From positions 1 through 64,000 of the forward strand of contig CAXSBC010000004.1 of the NCBI GenBank assembly GCA_964236105.1: a stretch of DNA of 64,000 nt, given 5' to 3'. Each line of letters starts with the position of its first letter. Positions within the stretch are counted from its first letter, which is position 1. The position numbers and the translations under genes were made by a program. The DNA is from Lichenicola sp964236105. GTDB lineage: Bacteria > Pseudomonadota > Alphaproteobacteria > Acetobacterales > Acetobacteraceae. Below, piece after piece: positions 30,543-39,929 of this stretch. The notes beneath the pieces are model-generated. The model saw only the letters and a list, made by a program, of their open reading frames with translations. It was not told where the DNA came from and did not search any database.

Positions 30543-31657
30543 ATGCCGGATGCACCGTTCCTCATCGCCTTCGATGCCGGGCTGCGTGACGATCTTCGAC
30601 GTCGCCTCGGCGCGGTTCGCTGGAGCGACGCCGTCACCGCAGACTGGCGCTACGGCATGGACAGGACCGTCCTGCAGGCGCTCATCCGTCACTGGCACGC
30701 GGAATACGATTTCGATGCGGCCGAACGGCGGCTCAACGCGCTGCCGCAGTTCCGCGCCCAGGTCGGGGGATTCGGCGTCCACTCTGTCCGTCTGCAGGGA
30801 CGCGGCCCGCGCCCGCGCCCGCTCCTCCTGATGAACGGCTGGCCGTCCAGCTTCGTCGAGTATCGCAGGCTGGCCCCGATGCTCGCAGGTCCGGTGGCGT
30901 TCGGCGGCTCGGCCGACGACGCGTTCGATGTGGTGATGCCTGCCCTGCCCGGGTCCGGTTTCTCGGACCGCCCGACGCAGCCGGCCCAGGTCTGGGCCCG
31001 AGGACCTGTTCCATCGGCTGATGACCGAGCATCTCGGCTATCGCGACTACCTGGCCTGCGGAACCGATATCGGCGCGGGCGTGGCGACGCGGCTGGCCCT
31101 CAGCATCCGGACGCGGTGCGCGGCATCCATGTCTCGGCGGTCGCGGACCCGCCCTTGCTGCCGGATGCGCCGGCGCTGACCGACGCCGAGACGGGCTACC
31201 TGGTCCGTGCCGCGCAGTGGGAAGCCGACGAAGGCGCCTACGAGCACGTGCACTACACCCGGCCCCAGACGCTGGCCTCCGCGCTGGCAGACTCCCCCGT
31301 CGGCCTCGCCAGCTGGATCGTGGAGAAGTTCCATGGCTGGAGCGAGCACGGCCAGGAGCTGTGGCAGGTGTTCCCGCCCGACATGCTGATCGACACCCTC
31401 ATGATCTACTGGGCGACGGAAACCATCGGGTCGTCCATGCGCGCCGATGACGACCACCGCCACTTCCGGCGTCCCCTGCAGCCGGGGGACCGCGTCGCCG
31501 TCCCGACCGCGGTCTGCATGTGGCCGCACGACCTGGAGCGTCTCGACGACGTCCGGCAGTACTCGATGCAGGCGCATGGCGGTCGCTTTCCCGCCGGGAA
31601 GCTCCCGACGCCCATGCCCGCGACCTTCGGATGTTCGCACGCGCCCTGGATGGCTGA
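30543..31657 (+). pseudogene. Epoxide hydrolase (EHN-type alpha/beta hydrolase) broken by three frameshifts
   Basis: From the ATG at 30543 an epoxide-hydrolase N-terminal domain is readable, then the oxyanion segment MNGWPSSFVEY and PALPGSGFSDRP. At about 30999 an extra base shifts the frame. Homology (EDLFHRLMTEHLGYRDYLACGTDIGAG, in two parts), including the nucleophile Asp of the GTDIG elbow, then lies in the +1 frame until about 31100. There the original frame resumes (QHPDAVRGIHVSAVAD). A third shift near 31593 moves the natural end, EAPDAHARDLRMFARALDG-stop, into another frame ending at 31657. The catalytic His of the GGHF motif reads Arg (GGRF). The frame stays open by chance to 31838. 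Either a true pseudogene or base-calling errors. Confidence 0.75.
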
Positions 31658-32004
31658 GACATCGCGCAGCCTGGATGTGCACGAGGTGCAGCCGCCGCCG
31701 ACGGATCACGGGGTCGCACCCGTGATATCCGGCGCATTGCGTGGTCCGGCGATGGAGCGGCGGGGACATATACGCTCTGTCGCCAGCACGCCCTATCCTG
31801 CTCCAGCGTCTGCAGCCGGTAACATGACGTCCCGATAGTGCGCGCCGAGCGATGGATCGCGGGTCGCGCACCCGACCCCTGCGATCGTGATGACCCCCCG
31901 ATGGCGAAGTCATCATAAAACTGCAAAAGCTCAAATCAGCCGATTGCACAACTCAGGATAATCCGAGCAGAATAGGCTCTACCCGAAGCTGCTGGAATTC
32001 AGGC

Positions 32005-32370
32005 ATGGACACGTCTCACGAGCTTCACGATGCAGGACATGCTCCTGGCTCCGAGATGTTGCATGAGGCGCCGCGTCGGATCGGGGCCGAGGATGAGATC
32101 GCCCCCCGGTCCCTGCTGGCCGAAGCGGTCGAACTGCTGAACTGCACCCGTACTCTTGCGGATCGTCCGGACAGCCCTTCGGGCCGGCCCAAGGCTGCCG
32201 GTCGCCGTGTCCATCAGGATGCCAGCGATCCGGATCAGTCGATCGCGGCGCGCCTGATGGCGGCGTCGCTCTGCTCGCATGATCAGCAGGCAGCAGCACT
32301 CGCCGACTGGGTGCGGCGGGCGCATCGCTACCTGTCGGCAGACGAGACCAAGGCCGGCGCGGCACGATAG
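32005..32370 (+). CDS. Hypothetical protein
   Basis: A 121-residue frame with no recognisable family. The N-terminal 60 residues are polar and charged. The C-terminal half (DQSIAARLMAASLCSHDQQAAALADWVRRAHRYL, in two parts) looks like two amphipathic helices, more protein-like than most frames in this gap. It has only a weak ribosome site (AGG 2 bases before the ATG). It lies between the epoxide hydrolase remnant and the convergent APC permease. Long minus-strand frames overlap it, and I cannot exclude that it is not expressed. Confidence 0.35.
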   Translation: MDTSHELHDAGHAPGSEMLHEAPRRIGAEDEIAPRSLLAEAVELLNCTRTLADRPDSPSGRPKAAGRRVHQDASDPDQSIAARLMAASLCSHDQQAAALADWVRRAHRYLSADETKAGAAR

Positions 32371-32673
32371 ACGCGCGCTGCGTGAGCATGGCGTCGCCGA
32401 GGTAGGCGACTTCCGCAAAGGCCGCTGAGCCTGCGGGCCGCCGGGCCGCCTGCGGCCGGACCACGTCCTGCACGAGATCGTCCAGCGGCCGGGGCGAGCC
32501 AGGCAGGGCGGCGGCGGCCGGCCTGTCGACGCACCGGCCCACGGACCCGCCATCAGGCCGTTCGACCGATGAAGACGCGTCGACCATCGTGAGGGCGTGC
32601 GCAGGCAGCCGCGGCAGGACAGCAGGCCGCGGCAGCCGTGTGACGGACCGATGATCATGCCACGGCCGCGTCG
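32371..32673. other. Short gap before the convergent APC permease
   Basis: About 300 bases with overlapping open frames on both strands. The minus-strand frame starting near 32586 has a plausible ATG but a Pro/Arg-rich translation without known motifs. No terminator hairpin with a T-run is seen. Confidence 0.3.
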
Positions 32674-34281
32674 TCATGCCGCCACCGCAGGCGCCTCCAG
32701 CTCCGGCTCGACGATCTCGGCAAGGGCGGGCTCCGCCAGGCCGCTGCGAACGCCCCAGAAGCAGAACAGCAGCGACAGCAGCGCCACCACCAGCATGTCC
32801 CAGCCATAGGGAATCCAGTCCAGGCCGCCGAACTGCCGGCTGCCGGTCAGCGACACCACCGTCATGACCGCGAGATAGAGGATCAGCCAGCCGGCTGCCC
32901 GCAGCTCCTCGCGCAGCGTGGCACCCGAGGCGTTGCGTCGATACCAGCCATAGATCGGCAGCCCGGCCGCGAGCAGCAGGATGATCTCGCCGGTGAGCGG
33001 CCAGCGCGCCCAGTAGAGCAGCTCGGAGGCGAACACGAACGCCAGCGGCGCCAGCACCCCCATCCCGGGCAGCCGGACCGGCCGGCGCAGCTCCGGAGCC
33101 CGCGCCCGCAGCGAGAGCGCCGCGACCGGCACCATCAGGTAGGTGATCACGATCGAGACCGAGATCACCGCCATCAGCGGGCCCCAGCCGCGGAAGAAGT
33201 AGAGAAACAGGAACGCGACCACGAGGTTGAACCACATGGCCGGCCGCGGCACCCCGAAGCGCGGGTCGACCTGGCCGAACAGCGCCGGCGCGGTGCCGTT
33301 GCGCTGCATGCCCAGGATCATGCGCGAGGCGACGGCGGTATAGGTGATCCCGGTGCCGCTCGGGCTGACGAAGGCGTCGAAATACAGCAGCAGGGCGAGC
33401 CAGCCGAGCCCGAACAGCAGGGCAAGCTGGGCGAAGGGCGAGGAGAAGCCGAGCCCGGCCCAGCCGACCGCCTGCAGCCGCGCCGGGTCGAGCGCGCCGA
33501 TGAACGCGACCTGCAGCAGCAGGTAGACACCGACCGCGATCACCACAGAGCCGATCACGGCGAAGGGAATGCTGCGATCCGGATCGCGCGCCTCGCCCGC
33601 GAGGCTGAGCGGGTTCTGGAACCCGTTGAAGGCGAACACGATCCCCGAGGTCGCGACCGCGGTCAGCACGCCGGCGCCGCCGAAGGGCAGGAACCCGCCG
33701 GTGCCCGCGACATGTCCGGTGACATTGCCCAGATGGAAGGCGACCGCGATCAGGGCCAGGCCGGTGATCGTCGGCACCACGAGCTTGAACACCGTGATCG
33801 CCGCGTTCGACCGCGCGAATACCGCGACGCTCCAGTAGTTGACCAGGAAGTAGACGACGACCAGCGCACCCGCCAGCAGCAGCGCCACGGGCGACAGCTC
33901 GCCGTCACGGTAAAGCGCCTGCGCCCAGGGATAGGGCCAGGAGCTCATATACTGGATCGATGCTTCCGCCTCGACCGCGATGGTGCTGACCACCGTCAGC
34001 CAGTTCGCCCAGGCGGCCAGGAAGCCCACCAGCCCGCCATGCGTCACCCGCGCGTAGCGAACCATCCCGCCCGAGACGGGGAACATGCCGCCAAGCTCGG
34101 CTGCGACGGAGGCGACCACGAGCACCACGACGGCGCCGATGATCCAGGCGAAGATCGCCGCAGGACCGGCGATGGCAGCGGCACGGGCTGCGCCGAACAG
34201 CCAGCCGGAGCCGATGATCGAGCCGAGGCCGGTGAACAGAAGGGGCCAGGGGCCGATCTCTCGTCTGGTCAGTTTTGGCAT
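32674..34281 (-). CDS. APC-superfamily amino acid permease
   Basis: A 535-residue inner-membrane permease with about 12 to 14 hydrophobic segments. The N-terminal TGLGSIIGSGWLFG is the substrate-binding unwound helix 1 of the APC fold, and FAFNGFQNPLSLAGEARDP in helix 6 and its loop is also typical. The AspT/YjeM/AguB branch reads similarly, but the substrate cannot be assigned. I chose the ATG at 34281 (MPKLTRREIGP), which has a GGAGTGAG ribosome site, over a GTG 30 bases upstream. A 35-residue membrane protein gene lies about 300 bases upstream on the same strand. Confidence 0.88.
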   Translation of the reverse strand: MPKLTRREIGPWPLLFTGLGSIIGSGWLFGAARAAAIAGPAAIFAWIIGAVVVLVVASVAAELGGMFPVSGGMVRYARVTHGGLVGFLAAWANWLTVVSTIAVEAEASIQYMSSWPYPWAQALYRDGELSPVALLLAGALVVVYFLVNYWSVAVFARSNAAITVFKLVVPTITGLALIAVAFHLGNVTGHVAGTGGFLPFGGAGVLTAVATSGIVFAFNGFQNPLSLAGEARDPDRSIPFAVIGSVVIAVGVYLLLQVAFIGALDPARLQAVGWAGLGFSSPFAQLALLFGLGWLALLLYFDAFVSPSGTGITYTAVASRMILGMQRNGTAPALFGQVDPRFGVPRPAMWFNLVVAFLFLYFFRGWGPLMAVISVSIVITYLMVPVAALSLRARAPELRRPVRLPGMGVLAPLAFVFASELLYWARWPLTGEIILLLAAGLPIYGWYRRNASGATLREELRAAGWLILYLAVMTVVSLTGSRQFGGLDWIPYGWDMLVVALLSLLFCFWGVRSGLAEPALAEIVEPELEAPAVAA

Positions 34282-34588
34282 GCAGCGCTCACTCCGATCC
34301 GGAAACGACACGATAGATCACGCAGAAGCCGCCGTCTGCTCCACCAGAAGAAACAGCTGCGCCTGGGAGCAGGGTTGTCTCGCCTGGCATGATGCCGTCT
34401 CGTGCCCGGGGCATGTCGGCCCGCCTTGCATCTCCCCGAGCGGAACGACTGCCGCCTGTCCGGGCAGGCCGATCGCACCCGTGCAGCCCGTTCCGCACGC
34501 CTCGCCACCCGACCCGGATTGCCCGGCGGACCTCCGCCAGCGGCATCATGCAGCCCGGGCTCGGCCCAGGCCGTTTCCGGTCTTCCCG

Positions 34589-34696
34589 TCATTGCCCGGT
34601 CACCCCATGCAGGACCTGACGCATGACGACGCTGCCGGCCACAGCCACGGCAAGGAAAAGCACCAGCGTCGACACCCAGAACCAGAAGCTGCTCAT
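34589..34696 (-). CDS. 35-residue single-helix membrane protein
   Basis: A very short gene on the minus strand encodes 35 residues. The start is ATG at 34696, preceded by a purine-rich GGGAGA 5 bases away, and the stop is TGA at 34589. The product begins MSSFWFWVSTLVLFLAVAVA and ends in a short basic/polar tail, QVLHGVTGQ, so it is almost entirely one transmembrane helix with an aromatic start. Small proteins of this kind often stabilise membrane complexes or transporters, as CydX or KdpF do, but it is not recognisably either. It lies upstream of the APC permease on the same strand, a possible partner. Confidence 0.5.
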   Translation of the reverse strand: MSSFWFWVSTLVLFLAVAVAGSVVMRQVLHGVTGQ

Positions 34697-35362
34697 TCAC
34701 GTCTCCCTGGATCGCCGGCTGCCCGCGCGGAATACCGCCGATCCGGCCCGTCGTTCCTCGACCGCTCGATCCTACCCCGACGAGGCCGGAACGCGACCGA
34801 CCTGCATGGTGTCGTCCCAGCACCGTGTCCAGCGGCGAGAGCAGATCATGGCGGGACGCGACCTGCCGTTCGCGTCGCCCGGTTCCCGATCCGCTGCCGG
34901 GGTCTGGCGCATGACGTCGCCGCCTCGACCACGACGCTGACGAGCCTCAGGTGCGGGCGATGCTGATGCAGCCGATCTCAAGAAGGCGGGCGACAGAAGA
35001 CCGACCGGCGAGGCGGGGATCTGCCGCTCCAGCAGCCGATATCGGCCGTCGCGAACGACCCGCATCTACGGCGTCCGGCCGGGGCCGACGGCGCAAAACC
35101 CCGGGCGCACCCTCTCAGCCCGGTGGCGGCCCCCATGCGGGCGAGGAGGCACATCCCGGCAGACCGTCGAGCCGGGGCTCGTCGTCGTCAGGAACGTCAC
35201 GGGGCTCGGGCGCCGCTCCCTCCGCGCGCCTGCCGAGGTCGCGACCGCCGGGCCTCGTCGCCCCGGCCGATAACCGCCGCCGCACGATCCGAATGCTCGC
35301 CGATGCCCGGAGCCGCGCGGCCTGCGTCGCCGCCGCCGCGACAACCCCGATCCGACGGCCTG
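34697..35362. other. Intergenic stretch without a recognisable gene
   Basis: About 670 bases between the small membrane protein gene and the stop of the LOV histidine kinase. All frames give Arg/Ala/Pro-rich shadow-like translations, and no motif or RNA gene is seen. Confidence 0.4.
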
Positions 35363-36568
35363 CTAGGCGGTGTGGCTCCCGGGAACCCCGGAGGCCGTCG
35401 CCTCCCGGTCTTGCGGAAAGACCAGCCTGATCGTCGTCCCGACACCTGGCGCCGTTTCGATCTCGAGCTTGCCGTTCGACTGCTCGACAAAGCCCTTCAC
35501 CATCGACAGCCCGAGCCCGGTGCCTTTGCCAAGAGACTTGGTCGTGAAGAACGGTTCCGTCGCACGGCGTGCGACTTCGGGCGACATGCCGCAGCCGTCA
35601 TCCGCCACCGCGATCTCCACCGCGGGCCCGGTCGCTGGTCCATCGTAACGACGCGCGCGCGTCGCGATGGCGATCCGGCTGCCGGCGGGGACGGCATCGG
35701 CGGCATTGCGAACCATGTTCAGCAACGCCATCTCCAGCTGGCTGGCATCCAGGGACACCATCAGCGGCTCATCCGCCAGGTCGAGCACCACATTGATGTC
35801 GGCGCCGGCCATCTGGTCGAGAATGCTGTCGCAGTTCGCCAGCGTTTCGTTGATATTCAGCGCCTGATTTTCATGAAACTGCCGCCGCGCGAACGAGAGC
35901 ATCTGATCCGTCAGCTTGGCTGCTCGCCGCGTGCCCCAGGTCGCGCGCTCGATCTGCTTGGCACGACGGACGCCATCCACCTCCGTGCTGATCCGCTCGA
36001 GGTTGGCCATCACGATGGTCATGAGGTTGTTGAATTCGTGCGCCAGGCTAGAGGCCATGGCCCCCAGGGTTTCCATGCGCTGCGACTGCTGCAGCACCGC
36101 TTCCGCCTCGCGTCTGCGGGTCACGTCGAGCTGGCTGGCGAAGTGGTAGACAAGCCTGCCGGTGGTATCGATGACCGGGCTGATGAACAGGGCGTTCCAG
36201 AAGCTGCTTCCGTCCTTGCGGTAGTTCATCAGCTCCAGGTGGACGTCCTCCTGCATGTGCAGCTGGCGCCGGATCTCGACCACGGCTGCGGGATCCGTGT
36301 CCTGGCCTTGCAGGAAGCGGCAGTTCCGGCCGATGATTTCGTCCTGGCTGTAGCCCGTCAGCTGCTCGAATGCCTGGTTGCAGAAGATGATGGGATTGTC
36401 ATCCCCGTGCGGATCCGTAAGGCACATCGGCATGCGGCTCATCTGCACCGCCGCAAAAAAGATATCCGTTCCGCCCTGGCTGCCGGCCGACGAAATAATG
36501 TTGCGGCCTTCCGAAATATGATGACCGGACTCGGAAGTGTTCAGATCAGGCTCTCCGAGCTTTGACAT
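35363..36568 (-). CDS. LOV-domain histidine kinase (blue-light sensor)
   Basis: A 401-residue cytoplasmic sensor kinase. Residues about 35-155 form a LOV domain with the photoactive Cys in GRNCRFLQG, the flavin-contacting Asn in NYRKDGSSFWN and the Gln of FASQLDVT. This full set predicts a flavin-Cys photocycle. A HisKA domain follows, with the phospho-acceptor in LAHEFNN (about residue 180), then an HATPase with NMVRNAADA, DDGCGM and GKGTGLGLSMV. There is no membrane segment or receiver domain. It is divergent from a single-domain response regulator, its likely partner. Confidence 0.93.
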   Translation of the reverse strand: MSKLGEPDLNTSESGHHISEGRNIISSAGSQGGTDIFFAAVQMSRMPMCLTDPHGDDNPIIFCNQAFEQLTGYSQDEIIGRNCRFLQGQDTDPAAVVEIRRQLHMQEDVHLELMNYRKDGSSFWNALFISPVIDTTGRLVYHFASQLDVTRRREAEAVLQQSQRMETLGAMASSLAHEFNNLMTIVMANLERISTEVDGVRRAKQIERATWGTRRAAKLTDQMLSFARRQFHENQALNINETLANCDSILDQMAGADINVVLDLADEPLMVSLDASQLEMALLNMVRNAADAVPAGSRIAIATRARRYDGPATGPAVEIAVADDGCGMSPEVARRATEPFFTTKSLGKGTGLGLSMVKGFVEQSNGKLEIETAPGVGTTIRLVFPQDREATASGVPGSHTA

Positions 36569-36714
36569 CGTTCATCCTGTTTCAGCATGGCTCGGTTGAT
36601 GTATCGGGTATCCGACACGCATCCAAACACTTACGTAGGACGGAGTGTCTAGAACAGGGAACGATCCGATCCCTCCTGCGCTCACCCCCCCGGCGCTTGG
36701 CGAAGGTTCCGCAT
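36569..36714. promoter_or_regulatory. Divergent promoter region of the LOV kinase and response regulator
   Basis: A 146-base gap between divergent genes. GGAAC at 36658-36662 followed 16 bases later by CGCT is a partial match to the alphaproteobacterial EcfG general-stress promoter (GGAAC-N16/17-CGTT). The -10 part is imperfect, so this is only a hint. Confidence 0.25.
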
Positions 36715-37086
36715 GTGTGTGTTCTGCTAGTCGAAGATGAGCCCCTGATCCGTGAAGTCATGGCGGAGTCGCTCCAGGATGCCGGCTACGACGTGATCGA
36801 GGTCGAGAACGGCGATCTGGCGGTCGAGCTGATGCGTCGGCCGCCACGGGTGTTTTCCATCCTCGTGACCGACTTCCACATGCCTGGTAGGACCGACGGC
36901 TCGGAAGTCGCCGCCCGGATGCGCGCGATCATTCCGTCCATCGCGGTGGTGATTGCCTCGGGTCGACCGGAAGTGCTTCAAAGCCGGTGGCAGCAGGACC
37001 ATGGCTACAAGCTGCTGAAGAAGCCCTATTTGCCCAGCCACCTGATCACGATCGTGCAGTCCATGATCGGGCCGCCCGTCGCCTAG
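36715..37086 (+). CDS. Single-domain response regulator (REC)
   Basis: A 123-residue receiver domain with nothing attached. It has the acidic pocket VEDEP at its start, the phospho-acceptor Asp in ILVTDFHMPG (about residue 53), and the conserved Lys in LLKKPYLP (about residue 104). The receiver homology begins at the GTG at 36715. An in-frame ATG at 36562 would add 51 residues of no homology and overlap the LOV kinase start. Single-domain regulators act by protein contact or as phosphate carriers. It lies between two LOV kinase genes and probably serves one or both. Confidence 0.85.
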   Translation: MCVLLVEDEPLIREVMAESLQDAGYDVIEVENGDLAVELMRRPPRVFSILVTDFHMPGRTDGSEVAARMRAIIPSIAVVIASGRPEVLQSRWQQDHGYKLLKKPYLPSHLITIVQSMIGPPVA

Positions 37087-37172
37087 CGTGCGGTAGCGTG
37101 TTCACCGTTCGACAAGCCTGAGCGTCACCATCCAGTCTCTTCCACCGACCATGAACTGCCTGAGCTGTCGCA

Positions 37173-39842
37173 TTGCAACAAAACCAGGTTCCCGTCGGCG
37201 AATCCGAGCTTCAGCGCCTGCAGCGGCGCGAGACATCGCTCGAGACTGCGAACGCCGCACTTCGCGTCATGGTCGCAGCACTTGCCGCGAAGGCTGCCGG
37301 CCAGGCCGACGACCTCGGCGCGCCGTCCGGACCGGACGGCGATCGGGCGGCCTACGAGGTGCTGGCCGTCACGGTCGAGAAGACCCGGACCGCCATGGTG
37401 GTGACCGACCCGACCCTGCCCGACAACCCAATCGTCTTCGCCAACCGGGCCTTCCGACGGATGTCGGGCTATTCCTCCGATGAGCTTCTGGGGCGCAACT
37501 GCCGCTTCATGCAGGGTCCTGGCACCGATCCTCAGGCCGTTGCCCGGGTGAGGGAGGCGATCCGCCAGCGGCACGACATCACGATCGATCTCGTGAACTA
37601 CCGCAAGGACGGCAGCAGCTTCCTCAACGAGCTCCATATCAGCCCGGCCTATGGGCCCGATGGCGAGCTCCGCTACTTCTTCGGATGCCAGACCGATGCG
37701 ACGAGCTATCGCGATACGGCGGACCGCCTCGAAGGCAACGACCACCGCTGGCGAAACCGTTTCGACCGCCTGCAGGAAGGCTTCATGGTCGGCGAATTCA
37801 TCCGGGACGCTCGTGGAACGCCGGTCGACTGGCGGTTCCTCGAAGTCAACGACGCCTGGGAGCGCCTGACCGGACTCTCGCGCCGCGACGCCGTCGGCCG
37901 GACCGGGGCGGAGGTCCTGCCCGGTCTGGAGCCGGACTGGATGGCCGATTTCCGACATGTCGCGGAGACGGGCGAGGCACGCACCGTGACTCGCTGGGTC
38001 AGCCTGTTGAACCATGCCTACGAGGCGCGGATCTTCCGGCCGGAGGCCGGTCAGTTCGCGGTGCTGTTCCAGGACGTCACGGAAAGGCTGCGGGACGAGC
38101 AGCGCCGTGCCGTGCTGCTGGAGCTGGGCGAGCTTCTTCGCGAGGACATGCATCCAGACGAGCTCAGCTACCGCGCCGCGGCGGTGCTGGGCCAGAGGCT
38201 GGGTGTCGACCGGGCGGGTTATGGCACCATCGATACGGTCGCCGAGACCATCACGATCGCCCGCGACTGGAACGGGCCGGGCGTCCAGACCCTGGCCGGC
38301 CTGCTGCACTTTCGCGAGCACGGCTCCTATATCGACGACCTGAAGCGTGGGATCATGGTGGCGATCCCCGATACGCGCGGTGATCCACGCACGGCAGCCT
38401 CCAGCGACACCCTGGAGGCGATCAGCGCCCGCTCCTTCGTCAACATGCCCCTGGTGGAAGACGGCAGGTTCGTCGCCCTGCTCTACCTCAATTGCGGCCA
38501 GGCCCGGAGCTGGACGCCCGAGGAGCTGGCGCTGGTCCGCGAGGTGGCCGAGCGCACGCGCGTCGCCGTCGCGCGCCGTCGCGCCGAGCAGGACCTGCAC
38601 GCCCTCACGGCGTCGCTGGAGCAGCAGGTCGAGGCCCGCACGAAATCGCTGCTGCTGGCCGAGGACCAGCTTCGCCAGAGCCAGAAGATGGAAGCGGTCG
38701 GCCAGCTGACCGGCGGCCTCGCCCACGACTTCAACAACCTGCTCACGGGCATTGCCGGCAGCCTCGAGCTGCTGAGCACGCGGGTGGCCCAGGGCCGCCT
38801 CGCCGATACCAGGCATTACATCGCGGCCGCCCAGGAGGCGACCCAGCGCGCGGCTGCCCTGACGCACCGTCTGCTCGCCTTCTCGCGCCGCCAGACGCTC
38901 GATCCCAGCGTCATCAGCGTCAATCAGCTGATCGCGGGCATGGAGGAGCTGATCCGGCGCACCGTGGCGCCTGTGATCGCCATCGAGGTGGTCGGCGCCA
39001 GCGGACTCTGGCCGGCGCTGGTGGACCCGAACCAGCTTGAGAACGTGCTGCTCAATCTCTGCATCAACGCCCGCGATGCGATGCCCGACGGCGGTCGCAT
39101 CACCATCGAGACCGCCAACAGGTGGTTGGACGTACCGGCTGCCAGGGAGCGCGAGCTGCCGTCCGGGCCGTACGTGTCGTTGTGCGTCACCGACACCGGC
39201 ACCGGCATGACGCCGGAGGTGGTTGCCCGTGCCTTCGAGCCGTTCTTCACCACCAAGCCTCTCGGACAGGGAACCGGGCTCGGGCTGTCGATGATCTACG
39301 GCTTTGCGCGGCAGTCGGGCGGTCAGGTCAGGATCTACTCGGAGCCCGGCCAGGGGACGACCATCTGCCTCTACCTGCCGCGCTACCAGGGTGTCGAGAC
39401 CGGTGCTCCGGTGGTCCGGGAGCCGCCTGCCGTCCAGCCTGCCGAACCCGGCAAGACCGTGCTCGTGGTCGATGATGAGCCGACGGTGCGCATGCTCGTG
39501 ACGGAGGTCCTGCAAGATCTCGGCTACACGGCCCTTGAGGCCGCCGATGGCGCATCAGGACTGCGCGTGCTGCAGTCGGACAGGCGGATCGACCTCCTGG
39601 TCACCGATGTCGGGCTTCCCGGAGGGATCAACGGCCGGCAGGTGGCAGATGCCGCCCGGGTCACCCGGCCCGACCTGAAGGTGCTGTTCATCACCGGCTA
39701 CGCCGAGAAGGCGGTGGTCGGGAACGGCAACCTCGGCCGGGACATGCATCTGCTCATCAAGCCGTTCGCGATGGACATGCTGGCGGCCCGGATCAGGGAG
39801 CTGACCTCTCAAGCATCGGCTCCGGCTGGCCGGTCGTCCTGA
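37173..39842 (+). CDS. LOV-PAS-GAF hybrid histidine kinase
   Basis: An 889-residue cytoplasmic hybrid kinase with a TTG start at 37173. A coiled-coil-like leader (residues about 10-60) precedes a LOV domain (about 65-175) with the photoactive Cys in GRNCRFMQG, plus NYRKDGSSFLN and the Gln of FGCQTDAT. A second PAS domain (about 190-305) and a GAF domain (about 315-465) follow. Next come HisKA with LAHDFNN (His near residue 520), HATPase with NLCINARDA, DTGTGM and GQGTGLGLSM, and a C-terminal receiver (VLVVDDEP, Asp in LLVTDVGLPGG, Lys in LIKPF). It lies 86 bases after the single-domain regulator. Confidence 0.92.
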   Translation: MQQNQVPVGESELQRLQRRETSLETANAALRVMVAALAAKAAGQADDLGAPSGPDGDRAAYEVLAVTVEKTRTAMVVTDPTLPDNPIVFANRAFRRMSGYSSDELLGRNCRFMQGPGTDPQAVARVREAIRQRHDITIDLVNYRKDGSSFLNELHISPAYGPDGELRYFFGCQTDATSYRDTADRLEGNDHRWRNRFDRLQEGFMVGEFIRDARGTPVDWRFLEVNDAWERLTGLSRRDAVGRTGAEVLPGLEPDWMADFRHVAETGEARTVTRWVSLLNHAYEARIFRPEAGQFAVLFQDVTERLRDEQRRAVLLELGELLREDMHPDELSYRAAAVLGQRLGVDRAGYGTIDTVAETITIARDWNGPGVQTLAGLLHFREHGSYIDDLKRGIMVAIPDTRGDPRTAASSDTLEAISARSFVNMPLVEDGRFVALLYLNCGQARSWTPEELALVREVAERTRVAVARRRAEQDLHALTASLEQQVEARTKSLLLAEDQLRQSQKMEAVGQLTGGLAHDFNNLLTGIAGSLELLSTRVAQGRLADTRHYIAAAQEATQRAAALTHRLLAFSRRQTLDPSVISVNQLIAGMEELIRRTVAPVIAIEVVGASGLWPALVDPNQLENVLLNLCINARDAMPDGGRITIETANRWLDVPAARERELPSGPYVSLCVTDTGTGMTPEVVARAFEPFFTTKPLGQGTGLGLSMIYGFARQSGGQVRIYSEPGQGTTICLYLPRYQGVETGAPVVREPPAVQPAEPGKTVLVVDDEPTVRMLVTEVLQDLGYTALEAADGASGLRVLQSDRRIDLLVTDVGLPGGINGRQVADAARVTRPDLKVLFITGYAEKAVVGNGNLGRDMHLLIKPFAMDMLAARIRELTSQASAPAGRSS

Positions 39843-39929
39843 GGCAGGCGCACAGCGATCGACCGGTCTCGTCGCTCGCCCCGCTCCGCCGAAATCTCGC
39901 AGGCGGACGTTTCTCCCAGGGAGACCGTC

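Noticed and set aside
31979..33235. A 418-codon minus-strand frame spanning the gap before the APC permease
   Set aside because: Its first half is out of frame with the permease coding sequence and its second half is low-complexity; no homology seen.
37125..39515. A 796-codon frame opposite the LOV hybrid kinase
   Set aside because: Antisense to a gene with unmistakable kinase and LOV motifs.
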